Shown: in pieces, positions 1 to 8,053 of the stretch
How positions within the stretch are numbered: the first letter of the stretch is position 1
Layout: each line of letters starts with the position of its first letter
Assembly (NCBI GenBank): GCA_018969015.1
Contig: JAGWZE010000023.1
Span: 1-57,936, forward strand
Length of the DNA stretch: 57,936 nt
Source: Alphaproteobacteria bacterium
GTDB lineage: Bacteria > Pseudomonadota > Alphaproteobacteria > Caulobacterales > Aquidulcibacteraceae
Reading direction: 5' to 3'
The notes under the pieces: generated by a model
What the model was told of the DNA's origin: nothing
Databases searched by the model: none
Seen by the model: the letters and a program-made list of their open reading frames with translations, nothing else
Program-made: the position numbers and the translations under genes

Positions 1-372
1 TCCGCGCAGGAGCAGGCCACCGCGCTCGCGCAGGTGAACACCGCCATCAACGAGATGGATCAGGTCACCCAGCAGAACGCCGCCATGGTCGAAGAGACCA
101 CTGCCGCAAGCCACTCGCTCGCACAGGAAGCGGACGCGCTCGAGCAGTCGATGGCCAACTTCAAGACCGGCCATGTGGTGCAGCGCGCCGCCACGGGCCG
201 CCGCGGCGCCGCAGCGGCGTCAGCCGCGACGTCGGGCCACGGGCAGGGTCACGGCGGCGGCGCGCGTCGATCCGCAGCCCCGGTCCCGCAGATGCGGACG
301 ACCGGACGCGGCGGCGCAGCCGCGAAGCCGAACCTCGCCGCTGCGCCCGAACCGGATTGGCAGGAATTCTGA
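1..372 (+). CDS. Methyl-accepting chemotaxis protein, C-terminal fragment
   Basis: The open frame runs in from the left edge, so only the last 123 residues are visible. The first ~55 residues form the heptad-rich end of a chemoreceptor signalling domain, with the typical pattern INEMDQVTQQNAAMVEETTA. That part lies on the membrane-distal coiled coil that contacts CheA/CheW. The following ~65 residues are a low-complexity Ala/Gly/Arg-rich tail ending in PEPDWQEF. A disordered linker with a short terminal acidic/aromatic peptide is common on receptors that tether CheR or CheB, but that role is inferred here. The sensor domain and membrane segments lie outside the window. Confidence 0.88.
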   Translation, partial: SAQEQATALAQVNTAINEMDQVTQQNAAMVEETTAASHSLAQEADALEQSMANFKTGHVVQRAATGRRGAAAASAATSGHGQGHGGGARRSAAPVPQMRTTGRGGAAAKPNLAAAPEPDWQEF

Positions 373-393
373 GCCAGACGCGCGCTTGCGCGC

Positions 394-903
394 TCAGCAG
401 TAGCGGCTGGTCTCGACGGTGATGTAGCGGCGCTGATAGCCGTCCCACACCTCTTCGCGGGACACGCACACGCGTCCGCCGTCATAGGCGCCCGGTCGGT
501 AGCCGTCGTAGCCGTAGCCATTATAGGCGCGGGGCGGGTAGGGGCGCGGCGGCGGCGGGGCCGGACGGTTGCGGTCCGCAGCGATCGCCGAGCCGATCAG
601 CGCGCCGATCGCGAGGCCAGCCACGCCCGCGACGACGGCGTCGCCGTGATCGTTCTTGCGGTAGTCCCGGCGATAGTCGCGGCGGTAATCGTCGCGCCAG
701 CCGCCCCGATAGTCGTGGCGGTCATCGTATCCCCGACCGTAGTAGCCCTGGCCGTAGTAGCCCTGGCCGTAATAGCCCTGGCCATAATAGCCGCGCCCGT
801 AGTCGCCGTGGCGCTTCCAATCGTCGGCGTGGGCCGCGACAGGGGCGGCGAGAACGGAAAAGGCCGTCGCGGCGGCGACGACGGCGCGGGTCAACGTGCG
901 CAT
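394..903 (-). CDS. Secreted Gly/Tyr-rich protein with glycine-zipper segment
   Basis: A 169-residue protein with a Sec signal peptide (residues 1-27, ending AAHADD). It has four tandem GYYGQ/GYYGR units (about 38-57), an Asp/Arg/Tyr-rich stretch, and a glycine-zipper-like hydrophobic segment (VAGLAIGALIGSAIAA). A Pro/Tyr-rich region and a C-terminal cysteine pair (one in RVCVSREEVW, one as the final residue) follow. The start was chosen because a GGAGGC ribosome site lies just upstream; longer forms lack a signal peptide. Proteins of this build are found in the alphaproteobacterial envelope, often annotated as glycine-zipper or RcnB-like. No specific function can be assigned. Confidence 0.72.
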   Translation of the reverse strand: MRTLTRAVVAAATAFSVLAAPVAAHADDWKRHGDYGRGYYGQGYYGQGYYGQGYYGRGYDDRHDYRGGWRDDYRRDYRRDYRKNDHGDAVVAGVAGLAIGALIGSAIAADRNRPAPPPPRPYPPRAYNGYGYDGYRPGAYDGGRVCVSREEVWDGYQRRYITVETSRYC

Positions 904-1138
904 GAGGCGCCTCCAAATGCTTCGCGCCCAGTTTGCGGCTGCGGCGGCTGAACCCGTGGTGAACATGGCGTTCAGGCTCGGGGCCCGGAGCCGCCCGCCA
1001 CCCGCCGGGTGACGTTCCGTGAGGGGGGCGGCGCAGTCTTTTGCGCCTTCTCCGCACGGCGGCGACCCTGTAATGTCCGCGCCCGAACATCGAAGGCCAG
1101 CGACGACCTGAGCGGCGTCTGGTCCAAGGGAGGATGAC

Positions 1139-2557
1139 ATGCGCGAACACCTGAAATTCTACATCGACGGCGCCTGGGTCGATCCGGTGACGCCGCGCAC
1201 GCACGACGTCATCGATCCGGCCACCGAAGAGCCGATTGCCCGCATCTCGCTCGGCTCCAGCGCGGACGTGGACAAGGCCGTCGCCGCCGCCAAGCGCGCG
1301 TTCGAGACGTTCCAGTTCTCCACCGTCGAGGAGCGGATCGGCTACCTTGCCAAGATCATCGAAATCTATCAGCGCCGCATGGGCGACATCGCCGCCGCGA
1401 TCTCGTCCGAAATGGGCGCGCCGGCGTGGCTGGCGAACGCCGCCCAGGCCCCGGCCGGCCTTGGCCACTTCGCCAACACGCTGAATGTGTTGAAGGATTA
1501 CAAGTTCGAGCAGACCAAAGGCTCGACACTGCTGCGCTACGAGCCGGTTGGCGTCTGCGGTCTCATCACGCCCTGGAACTGGCCGATCAACCAGATCGCC
1601 TGCAAGGTCGCGCCGGCGATCGCGGCGGGCTGCACGATGGTGCTCAAGCCGTCCGAACTCGCGCCGATCAACGCCATCATCATGGCGGAAATCCTGCACG
1701 AAGCCGGCCTGCCGAAAGGCGTGTTCAACCTCATCAACGGCGACGGGCCGGGCGTGGGCGAGCCGCTCTCGCGCCATCCCGACATCGACATGATGAGCTT
1801 CACGGGGTCCACGCGCGCCGGCGTGCTCGTCGCCAAGGCGGCAGCCGATACGGTCAAGCGCGTGGCGCAGGAACTCGGCGGCAAGAGCGCCAACATCATC
1901 CTCGACGACGCGGACCTGCAATCGGCGGTCGCCGGCGGCATGATCTCGATGACGGTCAACACCGGCCAGAGCTGCAATGCGCCGTCGCGCATGTTCGTCC
2001 CGCGCGCCAAGCATGACCAGGCAGCCGCGATCGCCAAGGCCGCGGCCGAGAGCATCGTCGTCGGCCGTGACGCCGCCGGCCGCCCGATGGGCCCGCTCGC
2101 CAACGCGAACCAGTTCCAGAAGGTGCAGGCCATGATCCAGAAGGGGATCGAGGAAGGCGCCACGCTGGTCACGGGCGGCGTCGGCCGTCCGGACGGCCAC
2201 AACCGCGGCTACTATGTGCGCCCGACGGTCTTCGCCAACGTCACGAACGACATGACGATCGCCCGCGAAGAGATCTTCGGCCCGGTGCTCTGCATCCTAC
2301 CGTACGACAGCGAAGAGCAGGCGATCCGCGAAGCCAACGACACGCCCTACGGCCTCTCCGGCTACGTCTCGGGTGAGCCGGCGCACGCCAAGGCGGTCGC
2401 CTCGAAGCTCCGCACGGGCAACGTCCACCTCAACGGCGCCGGCGCCGACTTCAACGCGCCGTTCGGCGGCTACAAGCAGTCCGGCAACGGCCGCGAGTGG
2501 GGCGAGTTCGGCTTCGAGGAGTTCCTGGAAGTGAAGGCGGTCATGGGCGCGGCGTAA
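1139..2557 (+). CDS. NAD(P)-dependent aldehyde dehydrogenase
   Basis: A 472-residue member of the ALDH superfamily, full length for the family. It oxidises an aldehyde to the carboxylate with NAD(P)+. Visible signatures are the cofactor-binding FTGSTRAG, the general-base Glu245 in ELGGKSAN, and the catalytic Cys279 in GQSCNAPSR. The C-terminus has the usual [12 protein letters not shown]. The variant CNAPSR around the cysteine and the overall sequence resemble the betaine-aldehyde/general ALDH group, but substrate cannot be read from sequence. A strong AGGGAGGA ribosome site precedes ATG 1139. It appears monocistronic, with an intrinsic terminator at 2584. Confidence 0.93.
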   Translation: MREHLKFYIDGAWVDPVTPRTHDVIDPATEEPIARISLGSSADVDKAVAAAKRAFETFQFSTVEERIGYLAKIIEIYQRRMGDIAAAISSEMGAPAWLANAAQAPAGLGHFANTLNVLKDYKFEQTKGSTLLRYEPVGVCGLITPWNWPINQIACKVAPAIAAGCTMVLKPSELAPINAIIMAEILHEAGLPKGVFNLINGDGPGVGEPLSRHPDIDMMSFTGSTRAGVLVAKAAADTVKRVAQELGGKSANIILDDADLQSAVAGGMISMTVNTGQSCNAPSRMFVPRAKHDQAAAIAKAAAESIVVGRDAAGRPMGPLANANQFQKVQAMIQKGIEEGATLVTGGVGRPDGHNRGYYVRPTVFANVTNDMTIAREEIFGPVLCILPYDSEEQAIREANDTPYGLSGYVSGEPAHAKAVASKLRTGNVHLNGAGADFNAPFGGYKQSGNGREWGEFGFEEFLEVKAVMGAA

Positions 2558-2583
2558 GCCTCGACCTTGCCTTGATCTTCGAA

Positions 2584-2613
2584 GGGGCGTCGCGCATCGC
2601 GGCGCCCCTTTTT
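2584..2613 (+). terminator. Rho-independent terminator after the aldehyde dehydrogenase
   Basis: GGGGCGTCGCG and CGCGGCGCCCC form a stem around a CAT loop, followed by five T residues. It begins 27 bases after the aldehyde dehydrogenase stop codon and separates that gene from cobT. Confidence 0.85.
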
Positions 2614-2702
2614 CGTTCGAAAGGGGCAGGCCGCAGCCCGAACCTCACCAACCTGTCATCCGCCCCTTTCCCTCGCCGGGCGCGGTGCTCTACATCAGGG
2701 CG

Positions 2703-4601
2703 ATGGCCGTCAAGGACACCCCCTCCGAACTGTTCAAGCGCGCGTTGGCGCAATCCACCCGCGCGCTGGCCGGGGCGGAGGACCTGGACGTCGTGTTCGG
2801 CGCGGAGGGGCCGCGCTACGCCGCCGGTCGGCTCGTGCTGCCGCATCCGCCCCGCACGCTGAACGACCTCGACGCCGAGCGGATCCGGGGCCAGGCCGAT
2901 GCGCTCGCCCTGCGCCTCGCGCACCATGACGACGCCGCCCACGCCCGCGCCCGCCCGGAAGGCGCGCAGGCGCGCGACCTGTTCGACGCCGCCGAAGACA
3001 TGCGCGTCCAGGCCCTCGGCGCGAACGCCATGGCCGGGGTCGCCGCCAATCTCACCGCCGCCCTGGTCGAGAAATGCGAGAAGCGCGGCTGGGGCCGGGC
3101 CGACAACACCGACGCGCCGATGGCCGAAGCGCTCGGCCTGATCGTCCGCGAACGTCTCACCGGCCTGCCGACGCCCGACGTCGCGAAAGGCGTGGTCGAC
3201 ACCTGGCGCGCCGAGATCGAACGGAAGGCCGGCCCGGCGCTGGATCGTCTGCGCGACGCCGCCGCCGATCAGGCCGCCTTCGCCGCGCTCACCCGCGACC
3301 TCATCCGCGACCTCGACCTCGGCGACCAGCTCGGCGCCGAGCAGTCCGACGACGACACAAAAGACCAGGCCGAACAGCCCCCGCCGCAGCAGCAGCCCGA
3401 AGGCCAGGACGGCTCCGGCGAGGAAGAGCAGTCCCCGCAGCCGCAGGACATGGAGCTGCAGCCGGCCGAGGGCGGGGAGGAGGGAGAAGAGACCGTCCCG
3501 CTCGACGTCGACATGGACAGCGACGACGTCGACGAGACCGACCTCGATCAGGACGGTGTGCGCCCCACGCGCCCGAAATATCGCGACGAGCCGTTCGATC
3601 CGAATGCGGACTACAAGGCCTACACCACCAAGCACGACGAGATCGTGCCGGCCGAAGCCCTGTGCGACGTCGACGAACTCACCCGCCTGCGCGCCTATCT
3701 CGATCAGCAGCTCAAGCCGCTGCAGGGCGCCGTCTCGCGCCTCGCGAACCGCCTGCAGCGCCGCCTCATGGCGCAGCAGAACCGCGCGTGGTCGTTCGAT
3801 CTCGAGGAAGGCGTTCTCGACACCGCGCGGCTTACGCGCGTGATCGTCGATCCGCTCTCGGCGCTGTCGTTCAAGCAGGAGGACGACACCCAGTTCAAGG
3901 ACACGGTCGTTTCGCTTCTGCTCGACAATTCCGGCTCGATGCGCGGCCGTCCGATCATGGTGGCGGCGCTGTGCGCGGACATTCTCGCCCGCACGCTGGA
4001 GCGCTGCGGCGTGAAGGTGGAGATCCTCGGGTTCACCACCAAGGCGTGGAAGGGCGGCATGGCCAAGGAGGACTGGGTGAAGTCCGGCCGGCCGCCGCAG
4101 CCCGGTCGCCTCAACGATCTGCGCCACATCATCTACAAGGCCGCGGACGCCCCGTGGCGGCGCGCGCGCCGCAATTTGGGCCTGATGATGCGGGAAGGCC
4201 TGTTGAAGGAGAACATCGACGGCGAGGCGCTGATGTGGGCGCACAACCGGCTTCTGGGCCGGCCCGAGCAGCGCCGCATCCTGATGGTGATCTCCGATGG
4301 CGCACCCGTGGACGACTCGACGCTGTCGGCCAATCCCGGGAACTATCTGGAGCGGCATTTGAGGTCGGTCATCGCCTATGTGGAGAACCGGTCGCCGGTG
4401 GAGCTCATCGCCATCGGCATCGGCCATGACGTGACGCGGTACTACCGCCGCGCGGTCACGATCGTGGACGCCGAGCAGTTGGGGGGCGTGATGACGGAGA
4501 AGCTGGCCGAGCTGTTCGACGAGCAGACGCCCGACGCCCCATCCGGCCCCGCGCCTCGGCGCGCGCCGGGCGTGCGCGTCGGCGCAGCGGCGCGGCGCTG
4601 A
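2703..4601 (+). CDS. cobT: Cobaltochelatase subunit CobT
   Basis: A 632-residue protein matching CobT, which with CobS and CobN inserts cobalt into hydrogenobyrinic a,c-diamide in aerobic cobalamin synthesis. An N-terminal helical region (1-200) is followed by a strongly acidic, Gln/Glu/Asp-rich linker (about 205-285). The C-terminal von Willebrand A domain carries the MIDAS motif DNSGSMRG from Asp408, plus a later [12 protein letters not shown] 2703 (MAVKDTP) is preferred over a GTG six codons upstream. The usual partner cobS is not adjacent; the gene follows a terminator. It ends 4 bases before the next gene, so cotranscription with the downstream lipoprotein is likely. Confidence 0.93.
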   Translation: MAVKDTPSELFKRALAQSTRALAGAEDLDVVFGAEGPRYAAGRLVLPHPPRTLNDLDAERIRGQADALALRLAHHDDAAHARARPEGAQARDLFDAAEDMRVQALGANAMAGVAANLTAALVEKCEKRGWGRADNTDAPMAEALGLIVRERLTGLPTPDVAKGVVDTWRAEIERKAGPALDRLRDAAADQAAFAALTRDLIRDLDLGDQLGAEQSDDDTKDQAEQPPPQQQPEGQDGSGEEEQSPQPQDMELQPAEGGEEGEETVPLDVDMDSDDVDETDLDQDGVRPTRPKYRDEPFDPNADYKAYTTKHDEIVPAEALCDVDELTRLRAYLDQQLKPLQGAVSRLANRLQRRLMAQQNRAWSFDLEEGVLDTARLTRVIVDPLSALSFKQEDDTQFKDTVVSLLLDNSGSMRGRPIMVAALCADILARTLERCGVKVEILGFTTKAWKGGMAKEDWVKSGRPPQPGRLNDLRHIIYKAADAPWRRARRNLGLMMREGLLKENIDGEALMWAHNRLLGRPEQRRILMVISDGAPVDDSTLSANPGNYLERHLRSVIAYVENRSPVELIAIGIGHDVTRYYRRAVTIVDAEQLGGVMTEKLAELFDEQTPDAPSGPAPRRAPGVRVGAAARR

Positions 4602-4605
4602 TCCG

Positions 4606-6051
4606 ATGCGGAAACCCTGGATCTCCGGCCTGTGCGCCGTGCTGCTGGCGGCCGCGACGGCCGGCTGTGACGAGCCGAAAGCGCCGGATCAATGGACGCC
4701 GATCCGCGTGGACGCCACGGCCGTCGCGCTCGACCCTTCGCGCCCGAGCGATCTGTCCGCGGGCGAGCTGACCTATGCCGGCGGGCTTCAGCTGCGCTCC
4801 GGTTCGGCGCTGTTCGGCGGCCTTTCGGGCATCTCCGTCACGCCCGACGGCTCCCGCCTCGTGGCGATCTCCGACACCGGCGTCTGGTTCGCCGCCGACC
4901 TCCGTCTCGATGCGAGCGGACGCCTCGCGAGCCTCGCCAATCCGCGCATCGCCCAGATGCGCGACGAAGCCGGCGAGCCGCTGCAAGGCAAGCTCCAGTC
5001 CGACGCCGAAGACCTCGCGCGCCTGCCGGACGGCCGATACGCCGTCTCGTTCGAGCAGGACCACCGAATCCTGATCTTCGACCTCGACGGCAAAGGCCCG
5101 TTCGCGCCGGCCACGCGCGGCCCCGGCGTGGGCGGCACGAAGGGAATGCACCCGAACGAAGGGCTCGAAGCCTTGGCCGCGCTGCCGGATGGCACACTCG
5201 TCGGCATTGCCGAGCATGCCCCGCGCGGCGCCGGGTCGCCGTTCTGGATTTGGCCGCCCGGTGCGGCGGTGGCGAGCCCGGTCGGGCGCGCCAATCGTCC
5301 GCAGGGCTACGGAATCTCCGGCCTCGCCGCGTTGCCCTCGGGCGATCTCGTCAGCGTCGAGCGCTTCTATCTGCCGTTCGTCGGCGTGCGCGTGAACATC
5401 CGCGTGATCCCGGCGGCGGGCCTGCGCAAAAGCCCGCCCGAGGCCGATGGGCCCGTCATCGCCGCGCTCGAGCCGCCGATGACGCTCGACAACATGGAGG
5501 GGATCGCCGTCGCGCCCGTGCCGAACGCGCCCGGCAAAGTCCGCCTCTATCTCGTCTCGGACGACAATTTCAGCGCCAACCAGCGCACGCTGCTGCTGGC
5601 CTTCGATTGGACTCCGCCCGCTGGTCAGGACGGCGCCGCCGTTCCGCCGCCGGCGATCGCCGACGCCGCCACGACGCCCGCGACCACGCCTGCGCCGCCG
5701 GAAGGGGCGGTTGGCGCGGCCCCAGCCGCCGCGGCCGCCGCCGGCGCCGGTCTGGCCGCCGCAGGCGCAAAGCCTCCCGCCGCGACGCCTGCGCCGCCGG
5801 TCGTCCCGCCGGCGCCGGCCGCCAAACCGCCCGTCGTGGCTGCGCCCGCGGTCGTTCCGCCGAAGGCCGCGCCCGTGACGGCGGCGCCCAAGCCCGTCGA
5901 GGCCAAGCCGGTCGAGAAACCCGCGGCCGCGAAGCCCCCGGCGCCCAAGCCCAAACCGAAGCCCGCGCCGAAGCCCAAGCCGGCCGAACCGCCGCCGCCG
6001 GCCCCGCCCGCGCCCGCGCCGCCCCGCAGCAGCGCCGGCCCGCCGGCCTAA
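4606..6051 (+). CDS. Lipoprotein with esterase-like phytase domain and long Ala/Pro/Lys tail
   Basis: A 481-residue protein. The N-terminus has a lipoprotein signal with lipobox ATAGC, so Cys21 should be lipidated. Residues ~45-345 match the phytase-like (esterase-like activity of phytase) beta-propeller family, with LSGISVTPDGSRLVAISDTG and the Glu/Asp-rich DNMEGIAVAP region. The last ~130 residues are almost only Ala, Pro and Lys (PKPKPAPKPKP repeats). Such tails resemble TonB-type or wall-binding linkers, but the role here is inferred. The tail coding DNA is repetitive and may vary in length between strains. It starts 4 bases after cobT. Confidence 0.8.
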   Translation: MRKPWISGLCAVLLAAATAGCDEPKAPDQWTPIRVDATAVALDPSRPSDLSAGELTYAGGLQLRSGSALFGGLSGISVTPDGSRLVAISDTGVWFAADLRLDASGRLASLANPRIAQMRDEAGEPLQGKLQSDAEDLARLPDGRYAVSFEQDHRILIFDLDGKGPFAPATRGPGVGGTKGMHPNEGLEALAALPDGTLVGIAEHAPRGAGSPFWIWPPGAAVASPVGRANRPQGYGISGLAALPSGDLVSVERFYLPFVGVRVNIRVIPAAGLRKSPPEADGPVIAALEPPMTLDNMEGIAVAPVPNAPGKVRLYLVSDDNFSANQRTLLLAFDWTPPAGQDGAAVPPPAIADAATTPATTPAPPEGAVGAAPAAAAAAGAGLAAAGAKPPAATPAPPVVPPAPAAKPPVVAAPAVVPPKAAPVTAAPKPVEAKPVEKPAAAKPPAPKPKPKPAPKPKPAEPPPPAPPAPAPPRSSAGPPA

Positions 6052-6059
6052 CGTCGCGT

Positions 6060-6106
6060 CCTTCTCCCCTTGTGGGAGAAGGTGGCGCGAAGCGCCGGAT
6101 GAGGGG
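6060..6106. repeat. Intergenic REP-like element (CTTCTCCC...GGGAGAAG type)
   Basis: Two adjacent small palindromes: CTTCTCCC/GGGAGAAG, then GGCGC-GAA-GCGCC, followed by GGATGAGGGG. This layout is a common dispersed intergenic repeat in alphaproteobacterial genomes. Only one copy is seen in this window. Confidence 0.7.
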
Positions 6107-6140
6107 TGAACCACCGCTGCCGAACACCGCGCACAAAACA

Positions 6141-6170
6141 AAAAGCCCGGGCCTTGGCCCGGGCTTGTTC
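6141..6170 (-). terminator. Intrinsic terminator of rpmB, possibly bidirectional
   Basis: GCCCGGGCC-TT-GGCCCGGGC forms a perfect 9-bp stem at 6145-6164. On the minus strand it is followed by TTTTTGTTTTG, a good U-tract just past the rpmB stop. The plus-strand side has a weaker TTGTTCGTTT run, so it may also end transcripts of the phytase-like gene. Confidence 0.85.
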
Positions 6171-6191
6171 GTTTCAGCGGCTGTGCGCGGT

Positions 6192-6488
6192 TCAGGCCGC
6201 GGCGGCCGTCTCGATCTTCTTCTTCAGCTCGCGGCGGATCTTCGCGGCGCGGTCCGAGAGCACCTCTTCGGAGGACTTCAGCAGGAACGCATCCAGGCCG
6301 CCCACGTGGTCGACCGAGCGCAGCGCCGCGGCGGTGATGCGCAGCTTGAACGTGCGGCCCAGCGCGTCGCTCTGCAGCGAGACGTTCACCAGGTTCGGCT
6401 GGAACGTCCGCTTCGTCTTGATGTTGGAGTGGCTGACCTTGTGACCGATCTGGCGGTTCGTGCCGGTCAGTTCGCAACGGCGGGACAT
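6192..6488 (-). CDS. rpmB: 50S ribosomal protein L28
   Basis: A 98-residue protein with the L28 sequence signature [20 protein letters not shown] and a central [13 protein letters not shown] block. It is a structural protein of the large ribosomal subunit. The start at 6488 gives the canonical [10 protein letters not shown]-terminus. Length and sequence are typical of alphaproteobacteria. It is followed on its own strand by the terminator at 6141-6170. Confidence 0.97.
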   Translation of the reverse strand: MSRRCELTGTNRQIGHKVSHSNIKTKRTFQPNLVNVSLQSDALGRTFKLRITAAALRSVDHVGGLDAFLLKSSEEVLSDRAAKIRRELKKKIETAAAA

Positions 6489-6576
6489 GGACGCACCCTG
6501 ACAATAAATGGGGCCGGAAAAGGAAGGGCGGACGATTAGGGGAAGGGCCCGCAAAGGTCAAGCCCGCGCTGGCCCC

Positions 6577-6744
6577 TCAGCGGGCGGTCCAGAGCGGGAT
6601 CAGGGCGAGCGCCGTCCCCAAGGCCGCCAGCGCCACCGCCGCCTCCGCACCGAGGACGCCCGTCGCCACGGCCAACCCCGCCAGCGCGGCCGCACCAAAC
6701 CCGATCCCCAATCCGACCGCGAGTTTGCCGCGATGGGGCGTCAT
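6577..6744 (-). CDS. Small two-helix membrane protein
   Basis: A 55-codon frame starting MTPHRGKLAVGLGIG and ending ALIPLWTAR. Nearly the whole protein is hydrophobic, fitting two transmembrane helices joined by a turn around TGVLGAEA. ATG 6744 is preceded on its strand by GGAG with a 7-base spacer. It lies upstream of rpmB on the same strand, 88 bases away, and diverges from the DUF3108 gene. No family is recognised. The good ribosome site and membrane-like composition support it as a gene, though short frames in GC-rich DNA can arise by chance. Confidence 0.5.
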   Translation of the reverse strand: MTPHRGKLAVGLGIGFGAAALAGLAVATGVLGAEAAVALAALGTALALIPLWTAR

Positions 6745-6818
6745 CGTCGTGCTCCGTTGCAGCCGTTCATGGCGCGCTCAGCCGACGCATCGTAAACGAT
6801 GGGCGCATGGAGACCAGC

Positions 6819-7604
6819 ATGACTCGCCTGATCGCCGCCGCCTGCGCCCTCGCCGGGCTCGCCGTCGCGCCCTTCGCCGAAGCGCAAACCAAGCCCGCCC
6901 AGTCCTTCGGGGCCGCCTATGCCGTTCGCATCTATGGCATGACGGCCGGCCAGTTCGATCTCTCCGTGAAGCTCGACGGGGCGGGCGGCTACGAGGCCGC
7001 GACGACGCAGAAAACCACCGGGCTGGTGCGCTCGATCGTCGGCGACAAGCAGGATTATCAGGCGTCCGCGAAAGGCGTCGTCACCGCCGACGCCGTGCGG
7101 CCGAGCACCTATCAGCACCAGGGCGGGCGCCGAAATCGCCTCGTGAAGGTCACGTACAGCGCATCCGACGTCGTCACCACGGCCCAGCCGGCCTTCGGCT
7201 CGATGGGTGATCCGCCCGCCACGCGCGAACAGAAGCTTGGCTCCACCGACAACGTCTCGTCCTTCGTGGACATGCTGCTCGCGCCGGGCGCCTCGAACCC
7301 CTGCGCCCGCACCATCCGGGTGTTCGACGGCCGCGCCCGGTTCGATCTCGTGATGAAGCCCAACGGCATGCAGGACGTCCACACCCGCGCCTGGAAGGGC
7401 AAGGCCTACCGCTGCAGCGTGCAGTATAAGCCGATCGCCGGCTTCTCAGCCCCCGAGCCCGGCGAGGACCGCCCGACCGACGACCCGCTGACCTTCCTCT
7501 TCGCCCCGCTGCCCGGCGGCCTGTTCGCCCCCGTGCGCATCGAATGGCCCACGGACGGCGCCGGCCTCGCCATCATGGAAGCCAAGAGCTTCAGCAGGAG
7601 CTGA
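6819..7604 (+). CDS. DUF3108 domain-containing periplasmic protein
   Basis: About 261 residues: a signal peptide (MTRLIAAACALAGLAVAPFAEAQ) followed by a DUF3108-type beta-rich domain. Recognisable features are the early AYAVRIYGMTAGQFDLSVKLDG strands, a central SSFVDMLLAPG and a late RCSVQYKPIAGF. The family is envelope-located and of unknown function. ATG 6819 was chosen because GGAG lies 6 bases upstream; an in-frame ATG at 6807 lacks a site of that quality. The gene stands alone and diverges from the small membrane protein. Confidence 0.8.
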   Translation: MTRLIAAACALAGLAVAPFAEAQTKPAQSFGAAYAVRIYGMTAGQFDLSVKLDGAGGYEAATTQKTTGLVRSIVGDKQDYQASAKGVVTADAVRPSTYQHQGGRRNRLVKVTYSASDVVTTAQPAFGSMGDPPATREQKLGSTDNVSSFVDMLLAPGASNPCARTIRVFDGRARFDLVMKPNGMQDVHTRAWKGKAYRCSVQYKPIAGFSAPEPGEDRPTDDPLTFLFAPLPGGLFAPVRIEWPTDGAGLAIMEAKSFSRS

Positions 7605-7626
7605 GGCGGCGCACGCCAAAAACCTC

Positions 7627-7743
7627 CGTCATTCCGGGGCGCGCGGCACGCGCGAACCCGGAACCCAGCGGACCAGGATCCGTCTGTCGGTGGGCTCGGT
7701 CACCTGGGTTCCGGGCTCGGCCTGCGGCCGCCCCGGAATGACG
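7627..7743. repeat. Long intergenic palindrome (CGTCATTCCGGGGCG type)
   Basis: The outer arms CGTCATTCCGGGGCG and its complement CGCCCCGGAATGACG bracket an inner pair, GAACCCGGAACCCAG and CTGGGTTCCGGGCTC. The whole unit is ~117 bp and would fold as one long hairpin in RNA or single-stranded DNA. It has the same design as the 24061, 31229 and 56358 repeats but different arm sequences. It sits 22 bases after the DUF3108 gene. Confidence 0.85.
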
Positions 7744-8053
7744 GACCATCGTTGGTTTAGGACGCCCGCCACACAGGAACCCGCGTCCGCCACACCCGGC
7801 AAAAACTGCCCGGCAAAATCGCCTTGTGTCGATTCGCGAAGCACCCCACCATATGTGGTGAGAACGTGTGCGGAACATCGCGGGGGGCAGTGATTCGTCG
7901 CTGATTCGTTCCCGCTTTGAGCCCGTTCGGCTTCACCCTCGCGTCAACTGGCTTTCGGCGACCTTGGGCGCCTTCGGCGCGCTTGCGATCCATCGGAATC
8001 GGACCACATCTTCAAGGCGGCCCGGCCTCCGGGCGCGCGTTGAAGGAGGGGCC
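7744..8053. other. Non-coding stretch upstream of the helicase
   Basis: About 310 bases without a convincing gene. It contains a short palindrome CACCA-TATG-TGGTG (7847-7860) and two GATTC sites 11 bases apart (7892, 7903), a sequence matching the GANTC methylation target of Caulobacter-type CcrM. The helicase frame stays open through the last ~190 bases, but that part lacks a good ribosome site and looks like leader. Confidence 0.5.

Noticed and set aside
5641-6051. Ala/Pro/Lys-rich tail as a separate histone-like gene
   Set aside because: It is in frame with the phytase-like domain without a stop, and there is no start codon with a ribosome site before it.
7868-8053. 62-residue N-terminal extension of the helicase
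   Set aside because: The frame is open, but it lacks a ribosome site, has atypical composition, and the helicase motif I follows directly after ATG 8054, which has a strong GGAGGGG.
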